From Burkholderiaceae bacterium (GTDB taxonomy: Bacteria > Pseudomonadota > Gammaproteobacteria > Burkholderiales > Burkholderiaceae_B), in the NCBI GenBank assembly GCA_023653055.1, contig JAMNXR010000005.1, forward strand, positions 62,001-126,000: a DNA stretch of 64,000 bases, given 5' to 3'. Position numbers and translations under genes: made by a program. The notes beneath the pieces were generated by a model. The model had not been told where the DNA came from. It saw only the letters and a program-made list of their open reading frames with translations, and made no database searches. Shown one piece after another: positions 35,469 to 46,900 of this stretch. The first letter of the stretch is position 1. Every line of letters begins with the position of its first letter.

Positions 35469-38400
35469 AAAAATCCCTCATGATGCGTCTGTCCGCGCGC
35501 GTGCGATCGATCCCAGACAGTCTTTTTTGGTTCAGGCTCCGGCGGGTTCGGGTAAAACGGAATTACTGACGGATCGTATTCTGGCCCTACTGGCGACGGT
35601 CAAGCGTCCTGAAGAAATCGTCGCAATTACCTTTACGCGAAAAGCCGCGGCTGAAATGCACGAAAGGGTGTTGCAAAAACTGGTGGCGGGTCTCGCAGCC
35701 GATCCTCCCGAAAAAATACATGCCCGTAAAAGCTGGGAACTGGCGCGTTTTGCGCTTGCGAGAGATCAGGAAATGGGTTGGCAGCTGTTGCAGCATCCTG
35801 CGCGACTTTCGATACGCACGATTGACGCTTTTTGTGCCTCGCTTGTGCGCACGATGCCTTGGTTGTCCTCCATGGGTGGAGTGCCAGGTGTGATTGATGA
35901 TGCGCGCGTGCATTATTTGGCCGCAGCCCGCATGACTCTGGATCTTGCAGATCGGCAAGCGTTCGTCTGTGTGACTGATTTGCTCAAGCATCTGGATCTG
36001 GATATCGAGGTTGCAGCCGATGCGCTTGCAGATATGTTGGGTCAGCGTGATCAGTGGTTGCCTTTGCTTGAAAAAGGGAATGATCGCGATGTATTGGAAT
36101 TGAATTTACAGACGGCGATTGAGGTGGACTTACGCCGCCTGTCAGCGCTTATGCCGCGAGGCTGGGCAGAGCAGTTGGCGCCTGCAGTGCGACTCGCGGC
36201 AGCTGCGCTATCTGAAACGCGGCCGGTCCATGCTTTTGTTGATTTGCTCGATTGGGACGGTGAGCCCTTTGGCGCTGAAGTTGAGTGTCTGTCGCAATGG
36301 CGTGCGCTCGCTCATTTACTCTTAACGAAAGAGGGTGCATTAAGGCGCTCGCTGACTATAGCGAATGGATGTCCGCCACAATCACAGCAAAAACAAATAT
36401 TGCAGGAATGGTTAGCTACGCATGAAAGCGCTTCACCTGCAGCTTGGATTGAAAGATTATTTGCGATCGTTGAAACGCCTGATCCTGTGTTTACAGATGA
36501 ACAGTGGCATATCCTGAGCGCACAAATAAAATGTCTATGGTTAGCCTCCGCGCAACTTATGGTGCAGTTTGCACAAGCCGGTGAGGTCGACTTTATTGAA
36601 ATCGCCAGACGCGCAGATCAGGCGCTTGGACGGGCGGAGGATCCTTCAGAATTACTCTTGAAGCTTGATGCCAGTATCAGCCATTTGTTGATCGACGAGT
36701 TTCAGGATACGAGCCAGTCACAAATCGATTTGCTTAAAAAAATAACCTCTGGCTGGCAAACTAATGATGGACGCACACTTTTTCTGGTGGGCGATCCGAT
36801 GCAGTCGATTTATCGGTTTCGCAAAGCGGATGTCGCGCTCTTTTTAAAAATTCGCGATCACGGTTTGGCTGACTTGTGCGTGGAGTCTTTGCTGCTGACA
36901 GATAACTTTCGTTCGCAAGCGGGCGTAGTGAATTGGGTCAATGCAACTTTTTCAAAGCTGCTGCCTGCCGTCGATGAGCCGGCGGCGGGTGCGATTTCTT
37001 ATGCACATTCTCAGGCGTTTCACCCACAGAGTCTGGATCCTGCGGTTAGTTTTCATCCGGTATTTGTGCAGTCTGGCGCCAGAGCTGAAGCAGTTGTCGT
37101 GGATCTAGTCCGCGAGGCGCTTGACATGTATCCCGAACAATCGCATCCCGTTGCCGTACTGGTGCGTGCGCGGACACATTTAAAAGACGTGACGCAGCTG
37201 TTATCTCAGGCCGGGATTGCTTGTCGCGCGGTGGAGCTCGTGCCTTTGCATAAGCGTCCGTTTGTTGTGGATCTGGTCCAGATCATCCGTGCCTTGAGTC
37301 ATCCCGGTGATCGGGCTGCGTGGGTCTCAGTGCTACGTTCCCCTTATTGCGGTTTGACACTCAAGAGCCTACATGCCTTGGTGGCTGAGGATCGGTTGGG
37401 GGCCGTACCCGCGATTCTGGAGCGTGCTTTAAAAGTATCCCCATCGGGGGGCGTCTGTCATGCACAACAGGTGCTTGAGCCTGATGAGTATGCGCGCTTG
37501 ATGGCGACTGCACCGGTGTTGCTGCGCGCATTGAAAGACGATGATATTCGTCCGTTTGCCAATATGGTTGAGCGGGTATGGCGTTTGCTAGGTGGTCCGG
37601 CGTTGGCACAAGGAACCGGAGATTTGCAGGATGCTGAACGCGTTTTTCAGTTGATCGAGCAGATGGCGCCCTATGGTGGGCTCGATCTGGATGCGCTCGA
37701 GAAAAAACTTGAAAAACTGTTTGCGGCACCGGACTCTGAAAGTCGTGCGGTTGAAGTCATGACCATGCACAAAGCCAAAGGCCTGCAATTTGAACGCGTC
37801 ATTCTCTTTGGTCTGCATCATGCGCCGCGCTCTGATCAAAGCCCCTTGGTGCGCATCGAGCAGATTGATGCGCACGTCATGTTTGGTCCGATTAAACCCC
37901 GAGCCAGTGCAGATGCAGATACGTTTTCCAAATACCTCGGCATACGCGAAAAGCGTCGCGCAGCTTTTGAGGTGGACCGGTTGCTTTATGTCGCCGCGAC
38001 GCGCGCCAAAGAGTCTTTGCATTTAGTGGCAGAGGTCAAGCTTGACAAGAAAACCGGTTTGCTGGCGGATCCTGTTTCCGGCAGTTTGCTGGGACGTTTG
38101 TGGCCGTATTTACAAAAACCCGAGGTGCCGCAAGGGTTGCAAATCCCTGAGGAGGTTGCATCGGATCGACCGGTCCTGACGGGGCAACCGCTCCGGCGTC
38201 GCCTGCATATTCCACCAGCGTTTTCGCTGCACCTTGATTCGCCTCGCAATACGGCCTATGCCTGGCGCGACACAACGTCCTTTGATCGGGAGGTCGGCAT
38301 CCTTGTGCACGCTTGGCTTGCCCACATTGGCGAACAGGGGTTGGAGGGGTGGTCACCTGCGGCAGTTCTTGAGAAATCATCGTTGATTCATCGTCAGCTC

Positions 38401-38790
38401 ACCCAGGCGGGTTTACCTGTTTCACAAGCAGCGTCGGCTGTGTCTGAGGTCATCGAGACGTTGGTGGCGATGTTGACACAAGAACGTGGGCGCTGGTTGT
38501 TAAGTCACCCGCAATCCTACCGTGAGTGGACGCTGATGGATGCGGCAGGCAAGGTCTCCGTGATTGACCTCGCACTTGCGGATGAGCAGGGCTGGTTGGT
38601 GGTGGACTATAAAACAGGCCGTCCGCAGCAGGGTGAAGCTCAGGAGAGTTTTGTACAACGCATGCGCGAACGTTATGCGCCCCAACTTGAACGATATTGT
38701 CAACAATTGACCGATCTTGATGGTCGAAGTGCACGTGCGGCGCTTTATTTTCCCCGAGATGACTTGTGGCTCACGCTCAATTCAGATTGA
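35461..38790 (+). CDS. AddA-like UvrD/Rep-family helicase-nuclease
   Basis: 1109 residues. It is an SF1A helicase with motif I QAPAGSGKTELLTDRIL, motif Ia ITFTRKAAAEM, motif II LLIDEFQDTSQSQ, motif III VGDPMQSIYRFRKADV and motif VI VAATRAKESLHLV. A C-terminal RecB-type nuclease module has WLVVDYKTGRP. With the upstream AddB-like protein it forms an AddAB-type complex that processes double-strand breaks for RecA. I chose ATG 35461, which overlaps the previous stop by 8 nt and has AGGA upstream; earlier in-frame starts lie deep within addB. Confidence 0.9.
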   Translation: MTEKIPHDASVRARAIDPRQSFLVQAPAGSGKTELLTDRILALLATVKRPEEIVAITFTRKAAAEMHERVLQKLVAGLAADPPEKIHARKSWELARFALARDQEMGWQLLQHPARLSIRTIDAFCASLVRTMPWLSSMGGVPGVIDDARVHYLAAARMTLDLADRQAFVCVTDLLKHLDLDIEVAADALADMLGQRDQWLPLLEKGNDRDVLELNLQTAIEVDLRRLSALMPRGWAEQLAPAVRLAAAALSETRPVHAFVDLLDWDGEPFGAEVECLSQWRALAHLLLTKEGALRRSLTIANGCPPQSQQKQILQEWLATHESASPAAWIERLFAIVETPDPVFTDEQWHILSAQIKCLWLASAQLMVQFAQAGEVDFIEIARRADQALGRAEDPSELLLKLDASISHLLIDEFQDTSQSQIDLLKKITSGWQTNDGRTLFLVGDPMQSIYRFRKADVALFLKIRDHGLADLCVESLLLTDNFRSQAGVVNWVNATFSKLLPAVDEPAAGAISYAHSQAFHPQSLDPAVSFHPVFVQSGARAEAVVVDLVREALDMYPEQSHPVAVLVRARTHLKDVTQLLSQAGIACRAVELVPLHKRPFVVDLVQIIRALSHPGDRAAWVSVLRSPYCGLTLKSLHALVAEDRLGAVPAILERALKVSPSGGVCHAQQVLEPDEYARLMATAPVLLRALKDDDIRPFANMVERVWRLLGGPALAQGTGDLQDAERVFQLIEQMAPYGGLDLDALEKKLEKLFAAPDSESRAVEVMTMHKAKGLQFERVILFGLHHAPRSDQSPLVRIEQIDAHVMFGPIKPRASADADTFSKYLGIREKRRAAFEVDRLLYVAATRAKESLHLVAEVKLDKKTGLLADPVSGSLLGRLWPYLQKPEVPQGLQIPEEVASDRPVLTGQPLRRRLHIPPAFSLHLDSPRNTAYAWRDTTSFDREVGILVHAWLAHIGEQGLEGWSPAAVLEKSSLIHRQLTQAGLPVSQAASAVSEVIETLVAMLTQERGRWLLSHPQSYREWTLMDAAGKVSVIDLALADEQGWLVVDYKTGRPQQGEAQESFVQRMRERYAPQLERYCQQLTDLDGRSARAALYFPRDDLWLTLNSD

Positions 38791-38817
38791 AGGGCCAAGC
38801 CCTGCTAAAATCGTGAG

Positions 38818-38914
38818 TGGCGGGCCCCTTCGCATGGTTCGGCGGTTAATCTGGTCAGGTCGGGAACGAAGCAGCCACAGCCGTGCAGAATTAGTGCCGA
38901 AGTCAGGCTCGCCT
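38818..38914 (+). ncRNA. ffs: Signal recognition particle 4.5S RNA
   Basis: The apical domain GGTCAGGTCGGGAACGAAGC, with a GGAA tetraloop and the AGCAGCC partner strand, is the near-invariant SRP RNA helix 8 that binds Ffh. The ends pair as GGCGGGCC (38819-38826) with GGCTCGCC (38906-38913). The length of about 97 nt fits the short bacterial form. A TAAAAT -10 element at 38806-38811 lies 7 nt before the 5' end. Position directly upstream of dnaX is a typical location. Ends are estimated to within a few bases. Confidence 0.93.
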
Positions 38915-38945
38915 CTTTAATTTCCGTCTCTGGTCGGTAAAACTT

Positions 38946-40757
38946 ATGAGCTATCTGGTCCTCGCGCGTAAATGGCGCCCTCGCTCGTTCGATACGCTGG
39001 TCGGTCAAGATCACGTTGTTCGTGCCCTCACGCACGCTCTGACCACTCAGCGACTCCATCACGCCTGGTTGTTTACAGGCACGCGAGGCGTGGGTAAAAC
39101 AACGCTTTCCCGTATTTTGGCCAAATCGCTCAATTGTGAAACAGGCATCACCGCTACGCCTTGTGGGGTGTGCCAGGCTTGCACAGAGATCGACCAAGGC
39201 CGCTTTGTAGACTATCTCGAGCTAGATGCCGCCTCCAATCGAGGCGTCGATGAAATGACTCAGCTGCTCGAACAGGCGGTGTACTCGCCGAGCGCCGGCC
39301 GCTTCAAGGTCTACATGATCGACGAAGTCCACATGCTGACGGGTCACGCGTTTAACGCGATGCTCAAAACGCTCGAAGAACCTCCCGCGCATGTCAAATT
39401 TATTCTCGCCACCACCGATCCTCAGAAAATTCCGGTGACCGTTTTATCGCGTTGCTTACAGTTCAATCTCAAGCAAATGCCCGGGGAGGCGATTGTTGGC
39501 CATCTTGAAAACGTCCTAGGGCATGAGCAAATACCTTTCGAGGTTCCTGCCTTACGCCTACTCGGGCAGGCCGCTGCTGGCTCGATGCGTGATGCCTTGT
39601 CGTTGACCGATCAGGCCATTGCCTACAGCGCCAGCAATCTCACCGAAGAAGCCGTGCGTGGCATGCTCGGGACGATCGATCAACGACATCTCGTCCGATT
39701 GTTGGAGGCACTGCAGTCCGGCCAAGCGCCTGCCGTGCTCGAAATTGCCGATGAGTTGGCGACACGTGGCCTTTCCTATCGCGCTGCTTTAGCCGATCTC
39801 GCCGTCCTGCTGTCTCGCATCGCAATCGCGCAGCGGGTCAGTGCCGCGGTAGACGAAGCAGACCCGATCGCCATTGATATCCGAAAATTTGCGAGTGCCT
39901 TGCATCCGGATGTGGTGCAGTTGTTTTATACCGTTGCGGTGCACAGTCGCTCCGAACTTGCGATTGCGCCCGATGAGTACGCCGGCTTTGTGATGGCTTG
40001 CTTGCGGATGCTTTCTTTGGGTGGCACCTCCGGCTTTGCAATGCCTGCGCCTGACGCGACATCCCAAACAAACACAGCTGTGCCTGTTGAAACGCGCGCA
40101 GCTGTCGCAACGCCTCCGGCCGCTCCTGCTCCCAAGCTTTCTGCTGCACCAGCAAGCGTTGTTGCCGCACCTGCACCTCACCCCTCCCCAGAGCTTGATT
40201 CAGAACAAGAGCCTGATGAGGGGGTCGATTTTCAGGACGCCGGCGAACATGACGAGTACACACTCAGCCCTGCAGATTTTCAAAGGATGCATGCTGCCGC
40301 AGATGAGCAGGAAATGGGTCTCAATCCTGTAGCCGTGGTGGCGCCTGTGACTCAGATCCATTCAGATACGATCATCCTGCCAGAGCCGTGGGGAGCGTTT
40401 GCGGCCAAGCTCCCTCTTTCTGGGATGTCGGAGCAGCTTGCCAGACAGTCCGAGTGTGTTGCTGTGTCCAAGCAACAGCTAACCCTTCGCGTGCCAAGCA
40501 AGGCACTGTCAGAAGGGCCGCCGGTCGAGCGCTTGCGTACGGTCCTGAGCGATTACTTTGGCTTCAAGGTCGAGCTGCTCTTTGAAATTGGGGCCGGTGA
40601 GGGTTCTTCTGCGCATGCGCTTGATTTGGTGGCGCAGCAAGCGCGCCAAGATGCCGCTGAGGTCGCCATAGATCAGGATCCTTTCGTACAGGCGCTTATT
40701 CAGGATTTTGGTGCCAAGGTTGTTCCCGGATCGATTCGTCCCAGTCAGCTCAATTAG
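38946..40757 (+). CDS. dnaX: DNA polymerase III subunits gamma/tau
   Basis: 603 residues. It is the clamp-loader ATPase. The Walker A GTRGVGKT lies at 45-52, followed by the four-cysteine zinc module ending PCGVCQACTEID, DEVHMLTGHAFNAMLKTLEE and the SRC sensor region VTVLSRCLQFNLK. A low-complexity Ala/Pro linker (about 355-410) leads to the C-terminal tau domain that contacts the polymerase core. I see no A AAA AAG slippery heptamer, so the short gamma form may not arise by the E. coli frameshift. It is followed by ybaB and recR, the conserved order. Confidence 0.95.
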   Translation: MSYLVLARKWRPRSFDTLVGQDHVVRALTHALTTQRLHHAWLFTGTRGVGKTTLSRILAKSLNCETGITATPCGVCQACTEIDQGRFVDYLELDAASNRGVDEMTQLLEQAVYSPSAGRFKVYMIDEVHMLTGHAFNAMLKTLEEPPAHVKFILATTDPQKIPVTVLSRCLQFNLKQMPGEAIVGHLENVLGHEQIPFEVPALRLLGQAAAGSMRDALSLTDQAIAYSASNLTEEAVRGMLGTIDQRHLVRLLEALQSGQAPAVLEIADELATRGLSYRAALADLAVLLSRIAIAQRVSAAVDEADPIAIDIRKFASALHPDVVQLFYTVAVHSRSELAIAPDEYAGFVMACLRMLSLGGTSGFAMPAPDATSQTNTAVPVETRAAVATPPAAPAPKLSAAPASVVAAPAPHPSPELDSEQEPDEGVDFQDAGEHDEYTLSPADFQRMHAAADEQEMGLNPVAVVAPVTQIHSDTIILPEPWGAFAAKLPLSGMSEQLARQSECVAVSKQQLTLRVPSKALSEGPPVERLRTVLSDYFGFKVELLFEIGAGEGSSAHALDLVAQQARQDAAEVAIDQDPFVQALIQDFGAKVVPGSIRPSQLN

Positions 40758-40802
40758 TGCGTTGACCCTACCCATTCTTTAATTTTTCTAGGAAATCCAA
40801 TC

Positions 40803-41129
40803 ATGATGAAAGGACAAATTGCTGGTTTGATGCGTCAGGCGCAACAAATGCAGGAAAACATGAAAAAAGCGCAGGACGCCTTAGGTGATATTTTGGTCGA
40901 AGGTGCTTCCGGTGGTGGCTTAGTCAAGGTCACGATGACCTGCCGTCATGATGTCAAACGCGTGTCCATTGATCCGAGTTTGCTCGCGGAAGACAAAGAC
41001 ATGCTTGAGGATCTTGTGGCGGCTGCGTTTAACGATGCCTTACGTAAAGCTGAGGCCACCTCGGCAGACAAAATGTCCGCCGTGACTGCTGGAATGCCCT
41101 TGCCACCTGGCATGAAACTTCCTTTCTAA
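40803..41129 (+). CDS. YbaB/EbfC family nucleoid-associated protein
   Basis: 108 residues, the usual size. It begins [20 protein letters not shown] and continues with [26 protein letters not shown], the conserved YbaB core, ending [10 protein letters not shown]. These small dimeric proteins bind DNA and are nearly always encoded between dnaX and recR, as here. An exact role in DNA repair or gene expression is unsettled for the family. Identification is firm from sequence and synteny. Confidence 0.95.
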   Translation: MMKGQIAGLMRQAQQMQENMKKAQDALGDILVEGASGGGLVKVTMTCRHDVKRVSIDPSLLAEDKDMLEDLVAAAFNDALRKAEATSADKMSAVTAGMPLPPGMKLPF

Positions 41130-41130
41130 T

Positions 41131-41739
41131 ATGGAAAAAATCGGTTCTGAACCGCAACCGCTACTTGCACTCGTAGAGGCGCTTAAACGCCTCCCGGGTG
41201 TAGGTGTCAGGACAGCGCGCCGCATGGCGTATCACCTGTTGCAACATGATCTGCAAGCGGCTGAGCAGCTTGGTCAGGCTTTGACGGAGGCGGTCGAGCG
41301 TCTCCAACACTGCGAGCAGTGCAATGGCTTTACTGAAGTCGCCATTTGTGCGACGTGCGAGCATCCAGAGCGTGACGAGACCTTGCTTTGTATCGTGGAG
41401 ACACCCGCAGATCAAAACTCGATCGAGGCGACCCACGGTTACATCGGTTTGTATTACGTGTTGATGGGCAGCCTTGCGCCCCTTGAGGGCAGGGGTCCGG
41501 ATGAGTTGGATTTTGGACGCGTATTAAAAAGAGCGGGTAACGGCATCGTGACCGAGGTCATTCTGGCCACCAACTTTACTGCCGAAGGCGAAACGACTGC
41601 CCACTATTTGTCCGAGTCGTTACGCGCGCTCGGCATCAAGGTGACACGCCTCGCCAGAGGCGTGCCCGCAGGCAGCGAAATAGAGTACGTGGATGCGGGC
41701 ACTGTAGCTTGGGCATTAATGGAGCGCCGTCCGACCTAA
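41131..41739 (+). CDS. recR: Recombination protein RecR
   Basis: 202 residues. RecR works with RecO (and RecF) to load RecA on gapped DNA. It has the helix-hairpin-helix [20 protein letters not shown], the four-cysteine zinc finger [19 protein letters not shown] and the Toprim core beginning [17 protein letters not shown]. Its start lies 1 nt after the ybaB stop, so the two are coupled. The stop lies 19 bp from the convergent transaldolase stop. Confidence 0.96.
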   Translation: MEKIGSEPQPLLALVEALKRLPGVGVRTARRMAYHLLQHDLQAAEQLGQALTEAVERLQHCEQCNGFTEVAICATCEHPERDETLLCIVETPADQNSIEATHGYIGLYYVLMGSLAPLEGRGPDELDFGRVLKRAGNGIVTEVILATNFTAEGETTAHYLSESLRALGIKVTRLARGVPAGSEIEYVDAGTVAWALMERRPT

Positions 41740-41758
41740 TCCGTCGCGCCGTCTGCTT

Positions 41759-42712
41759 CTAGCGTTGTGCGTCAATCAATGTATCGAGCTTACGTGCGTC
41801 CGTGACAAAAGCACGAATGCCTTCGGACAGTTTTTCACTTGCCATCGCATCTTCATTCAGCAGAAAACGGAAGCTTTGCTCATCGCAGGGCAGGGCGTGA
41901 GGTTGACTGGCGCGCGCACTTTCTGGTGTCAGTGAAGCGGCCAAGTTTGCTTGCGTCTCGCTTAAATTGCCTAATAGCTCTGGGCTGATCGTCAAAAGAT
42001 CACAGCCCGCGAGCGCCAAAATCTGACCCGTGTTGCGAAAACTTGCACCCATAATCTCGGTGGTAACACCGAAATACTTGTAGTAGTTGTAAATCTTGGT
42101 GACGGACAGGACGCCAGGATCGTTGCGTCCACTGCTAGCTGATTCGTCCCACGTGCTGCCTTGTTGCTTTTTGTGCCAGTCGTAGATGCGGCCCACGAAA
42201 GGGGAAATGAGTTGAACACCTGCATCCGCGCACGCCACGGCCTGTGAAAGCGAAAACAGTAGCGTCAAATTGCAGCGAATACCCTCTGACTCCAGCACGC
42301 GCGCAGCCTGAATACCCTCCCAAGTCGCCGCAATCTTGATCAACACACGGTCGCGTCCGATGCCCTCAGCTTGATAGAGCGCCATGATTTGGCGAGCGCG
42401 ATCAATGGTGGCACGTGTATCAAAGGAAAGACGGGCATCCACCTCGGTCGATACACGCCCCGGCACAATACTAAGAATTTCTTTCCCGAATGCGACCAGT
42501 AAATGGTCTACGAGGGCTTCTTTGGGGGCGTTGGGGTGCGCCTTGACGCAACGCGCCAGCATAGGGCGGTAAGCCTCTTGCTGGACCGCCTTCAAAATGA
42601 GAGATGGATTGGTGGTCGCATCGGTCGGCTGATAGCGTTTCATGCTCTCAAAGTCGCCGGTGTCTGCTACAACAGTGGTGTACTTGCGTAAAGATTCGAG
42701 AAGGCTGGCCAT
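41759..42712 (-). CDS. tal: Transaldolase (TalB type)
   Basis: 317 residues, the length of the E. coli TalB class. It exchanges a dihydroxyacetone unit between sugar phosphates in the non-oxidative pentose phosphate pathway. D17 in VADTGD and the Schiff-base lysine K126 in [11 protein letters not shown] are conserved; [11 protein letters not shown] and [14 protein letters not shown] are family blocks. I chose ATG 42712, as [15 protein letters not shown] matches the family start. Its start is only 35 bp from the divergent carA start. Confidence 0.95.
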   Translation of the reverse strand: MASLLESLRKYTTVVADTGDFESMKRYQPTDATTNPSLILKAVQQEAYRPMLARCVKAHPNAPKEALVDHLLVAFGKEILSIVPGRVSTEVDARLSFDTRATIDRARQIMALYQAEGIGRDRVLIKIAATWEGIQAARVLESEGIRCNLTLLFSLSQAVACADAGVQLISPFVGRIYDWHKKQQGSTWDESASSGRNDPGVLSVTKIYNYYKYFGVTTEIMGASFRNTGQILALAGCDLLTISPELLGNLSETQANLAASLTPESARASQPHALPCDEQSFRFLLNEDAMASEKLSEGIRAFVTDARKLDTLIDAQR

Positions 42713-42747
42713 CGGGTTATACTTCCAAGGTTTGCTTACTAGATTTG

Positions 42748-43935
42748 ATGCCGGGGTTAATTGTGCTGCCAAATATATTTGATGAAATTGAGCTAAAGAA
42801 CCCAGGGTCTGATACTAAAACAATTGCCATTTTAGCGTTGGCTGATGGTACCGTGTTCCGAGGCATCTCAATTGGTGCGCCGGGACATACCGTTGCCGAG
42901 GTGGTATTTAACACCGCCATGACAGGTTACCAAGAGATTTTGACAGATCCAAGCTACAGCGGACAGATCGTGACGCTGACGTATCCTCACATTGGTAATA
43001 CCGGCGTCAACCTCGAAGACGTCGAATCCACCAAAATCCACGCTGCAGGCCTGATTGTTCGTAACTGCCCCGCGCGTTTGTCTAATTTTCGCTCGACCCA
43101 GTCCTTGCCTGCTTACCTCAAGTCGCAAGGCATTGTGGCGATCGCTGAAATCGATACCCGCAAGTTGACACGCATCCTCCGAGAGGGCGGTGCGCAAGGG
43201 GGCTGTATTTTTGTTGGCGATGATGCAGACCAAGCACTGAAGCTTTCAAAAGCCTTTCCTGGCATGTCGGGTCAGGATTTGGCCAAGGTCGTCTCCGCTA
43301 TCAAAAACGCCACATGGACCGAGTCCACATGGCAACTCGGCGAAGGCTTTGGTAAAAACGACAGTCAGTCACCTCACGTGGTGGCGTATGACTTTGGCGT
43401 CAAGTCCAACATCCTCCGCTTGCTCGCCGAACGTGGCTGCCGCATTACTGTGGTGCCTGCGCAAACTACTGCCGAGCAGGTGTTAGCACTCAATCCAGAC
43501 GGGGTATTCCTCTCCAACGGCCCAGGCGACCCAGACCCTTGTGACTACGCCATTGCCGCCACCAAGGTTTTTCTCGAGCGCAAGCTTCCAACCTTTGGTA
43601 TTTGCCTCGGTCACCAGATTATGGGGCTGGCCTTGGGTGCCAAGACCGTCAAGATGAAAACAGGCCATCATGGTTCCAATCATCCCGTGCAGGATCTGGC
43701 GACGGGACGCGTGTTTATCACCGCTCAAAACCATGGCTTCGCCGTGGATGCCAACACGCTCCCCGCGAATGCCCGCGTGACGCACATTTCATTGTTTGAC
43801 GGCACCTTGCAGGGCTTTGCGCTGACGGACCGCCCAGCATTTTGTTTTCAAGGGCACCCCGAAGCCAGCCCAGGACCGCACGATATCGTGGTCCTGTTCG
43901 ATCAATTCATGAGCCTGATGGCCGGTAAACAATAA
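42748..43935 (+). CDS. carA: Carbamoyl-phosphate synthase small subunit
   Basis: 395 residues. It releases ammonia from glutamine for CarB in arginine and pyrimidine synthesis. The N-terminal domain has [20 protein letters not shown] and [20 protein letters not shown]; the class I amidotransferase domain has the nucleophile cysteine in [17 protein letters not shown] and the histidine-glutamate pair in [11 protein letters not shown]. The first 25 residues are not conserved, so the start is uncertain: ATG 42748 is the best ATG, with a GTG five codons later. It is followed 9 bp later by carB. Confidence 0.94.
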   Translation: MPGLIVLPNIFDEIELKNPGSDTKTIAILALADGTVFRGISIGAPGHTVAEVVFNTAMTGYQEILTDPSYSGQIVTLTYPHIGNTGVNLEDVESTKIHAAGLIVRNCPARLSNFRSTQSLPAYLKSQGIVAIAEIDTRKLTRILREGGAQGGCIFVGDDADQALKLSKAFPGMSGQDLAKVVSAIKNATWTESTWQLGEGFGKNDSQSPHVVAYDFGVKSNILRLLAERGCRITVVPAQTTAEQVLALNPDGVFLSNGPGDPDPCDYAIAATKVFLERKLPTFGICLGHQIMGLALGAKTVKMKTGHHGSNHPVQDLATGRVFITAQNHGFAVDANTLPANARVTHISLFDGTLQGFALTDRPAFCFQGHPEASPGPHDIVVLFDQFMSLMAGKQ

Positions 43936-43944
43936 AGAGTCACC

Positions 43945-46900
43945 ATGCCCAAGCGTACAGACCTAAAAAGTATTCTCATCATTGGCGCAGGCCCGATCAT
44001 CATCGGTCAAGCTTGCGAATTCGATTACTCCGGCGCCCAGGCTTGTAAAGCCTTAAAGGCGGAGGGTTACCGCACTATTTTGGTGAACAGCAATCCTGCG
44101 ACCATCATGACGGACCCAGAAACTGCCGATGTCACCTATATCGAGCCCATTACCTGGCAAGTCGTAGAAAAGATCATTGAAAAAGAGCGTCCCGATGCAG
44201 TTTTACCCACGATGGGTGGACAGACTGCGCTCAATTGCGCCCTCGATCTCGACAAGCACGGTGTATTGAAAAAATACAACGTTGAGTTAATCGGCGCCAA
44301 CGCGCACGCGATTGAAAAAGCCGAAGATCGACAAAAATTCAAGGTCGCGATGAGCGCGATCGGACTCGAGTCCGCAAGATCCGGTGTTGCCCATACCCTC
44401 GAAGAAGCGTGGGAAGTTCAAAAGCGCATCGCGATTGAAGTTGGGACCTCCGGTTTTCCGGCTGTCATTCGCCCAAGCTTTACGCTCGGCGGTAGCGGCG
44501 GCGGTATCGCTTACAACGCCGAAGAGTTCGAAACTATTTGTCGTCGCGGTCTTGAGGCCTCGCCCACCAGTGAGTTGCTCATCGAGGAATCACTGCTCGG
44601 CTGGAAAGAATTTGAAATGGAAGTCGTGCGCGACAGCGCCGACAACTGCATTATTGTTTGCTCGATCGAAAACCTCGATCCGATGGGTGTGCACACGGGC
44701 GACTCCATCACGGTTGCGCCCGCTCAGACCTTGACCGACAAAGAATATCAAATCATGCGTAACGCCTCGATCGCGGTGTTGCGCGAGATTGGTGTGGATA
44801 CTGGTGGCTCGAACGTACAGTTCGCCGTCAATCCCAACAATGGTCGCATGATCGTCATCGAGATGAATCCCCGTGTGTCACGCTCCTCGGCGCTCGCCTC
44901 CAAAGCAACGGGTTTCCCTATTGCCAAGGTTGCCGCTCGCCTGGCCGTTGGTTACACACTCGATGAGTTGAAAAACGAAATTACCGGTGGCGCGACCCCT
45001 GCCTCCTTTGAGCCGACAATCGACTACGTCGTCACCAAGGTGCCACGGTTCGCCTTCGAAAAATTCCCGACTGCGGATGCGCGTCTGACGACACAGATGA
45101 AGTCAGTGGGTGAAGTGATGGCGATTGGACGTACCTTTCAGGAGTCCTTTCAGAAAGCACTACGCGGCCTCGAAGTCGGTGTCGATGGCCTCAATCAAAA
45201 AACGACTGATCGCGAAAAAATCCAAATCGAACTCGGCGAGCCTGGCCCCGAGCGCATCTGGTACGTTGGAGATGCGTTTGCGCAGGGCTTCAGCCTCGAA
45301 GAAGTTCACCAGCTCACCAAGATTGATCCATGGTTCCTGTCACAGATCAAAGAAATTGTTGACATCGAACTTGCACTCGAACAACGCACGCTGGCAGATC
45401 TTGACGTTGAAACGCTCTTGCAACTCAAGCGTCGCGGTTTCTCAGATCGTCGCTTAGCATTCTTGCTCGACACCGTCGAAGCCGAAGTGCGTAAGTTACG
45501 TCACCAGTACAACGTCCGTCCCGTTTATAAGCGCGTTGATACGTGCGCGGCCGAATTCGCGACCGATACAGCCTACCTCTATTCGACATACGAACAAGAG
45601 TGCGAGGCCGCGCCGACCGATCGTAAAAAAATCATGGTGCTCGGTGGTGGACCCAACCGTATCGGTCAGGGTATTGAATTTGATTATTGCTGCGTGCATG
45701 CTGCGTTAGCGTTGCGCGAGGATGGTTACGAAACCATCATGGTCAATTGCAACCCAGAGACGGTGTCGACTGATTACGACACTTCGGATCGTCTGTACTT
45801 TGAGCCACTGACTCTGGAGGACGTGCTTGAAATCGTCCATAAGGAAAAGCCAGTGGGCATCATTGTCCAATACGGTGGCCAGACCCCCTTGAAGCTCGCC
45901 CGCGCACTTGAGGCCAACGGCGCACCGATCATCGGTACTAGCCCGGAGTCGATTGATGTTGCAGAGGATCGCGAGCGTTTCCAGAAACTGCTCAACAAAC
46001 TCAATTTGCGTCAGCCGCCTAACCGCACTGCACGGACAGAAAGTGAAGCACTCAATCACGCCCAGGAAATTGGTTATCCCTTGGTGGTCCGTCCGAGCTA
46101 CGTGCTGGGTGGTCGCGCGATGGAAATCGTGCATGAGCAAATCGACCTTGAACGCTACATGCGCGAGGCGGTCAAGGTCAGTAACGATTCCCCTGTATTG
46201 CTGGATCGCTTTTTAAATAACGCGATTGAAATCGACGTTGATTGCTTGTGCGATGGTCAAGAGGTATTTATCGGTGGTGTGATGGAGCACATTGAGCAGG
46301 CTGGCGTGCACTCCGGTGATTCTGCGTGCTGCTTGCCGCCATATTCTTTGTCTCCTGAAATGACAGAGGAAATCAAGCGCCAGACCGCACTGATGGCACG
46401 CGCATTAAATGTCAAAGGTTTGATGAACGTTCAGTTCGCCGTGCAAAATGGCGATGTATACGTGCTTGAGGTCAATCCTCGTGCTTCGCGTACCGTTCCC
46501 TTCGTGTCCAAAGCCACAGGCTTACAGTTGGCAAAAATTGCCGCACGGGCCATGGCTGGACAGTCACTGGCTTCGCAAGGGATTACCAAAGAAGTTGTGC
46601 CGCATTATTTCTCAGTCAAAGAAGCCGTCTTCCCCTTCGTTAAGTTCCCCGGTGTGGATACGATTCTCGGACCTGAGATGAAGTCGACTGGCGAAGTGAT
46701 GGGCGTGGGCGAGACCTTTGGTGAGGCCTTTGTCAAATCCCAAATGGCTGCGAGCGTCAATCTGCCTGAGTCGGGTACGGTCTTTATCAGTGTGAAAAAC
46801 GCGGACAAGCCCAAGGCCGTCCAAGTGGCACGCGGTCTGCATGGGTTGGGCTTCAAAGTGGTCGCGACCCGTGGAACGGCCGCGGCGATCCAAGAAGCAG

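Noticed and set aside
38946-40757. Programmed frameshift in dnaX giving a separate gamma subunit
   Set aside because: I found no slippery A-run heptamer followed by an early stop in the expected central region.
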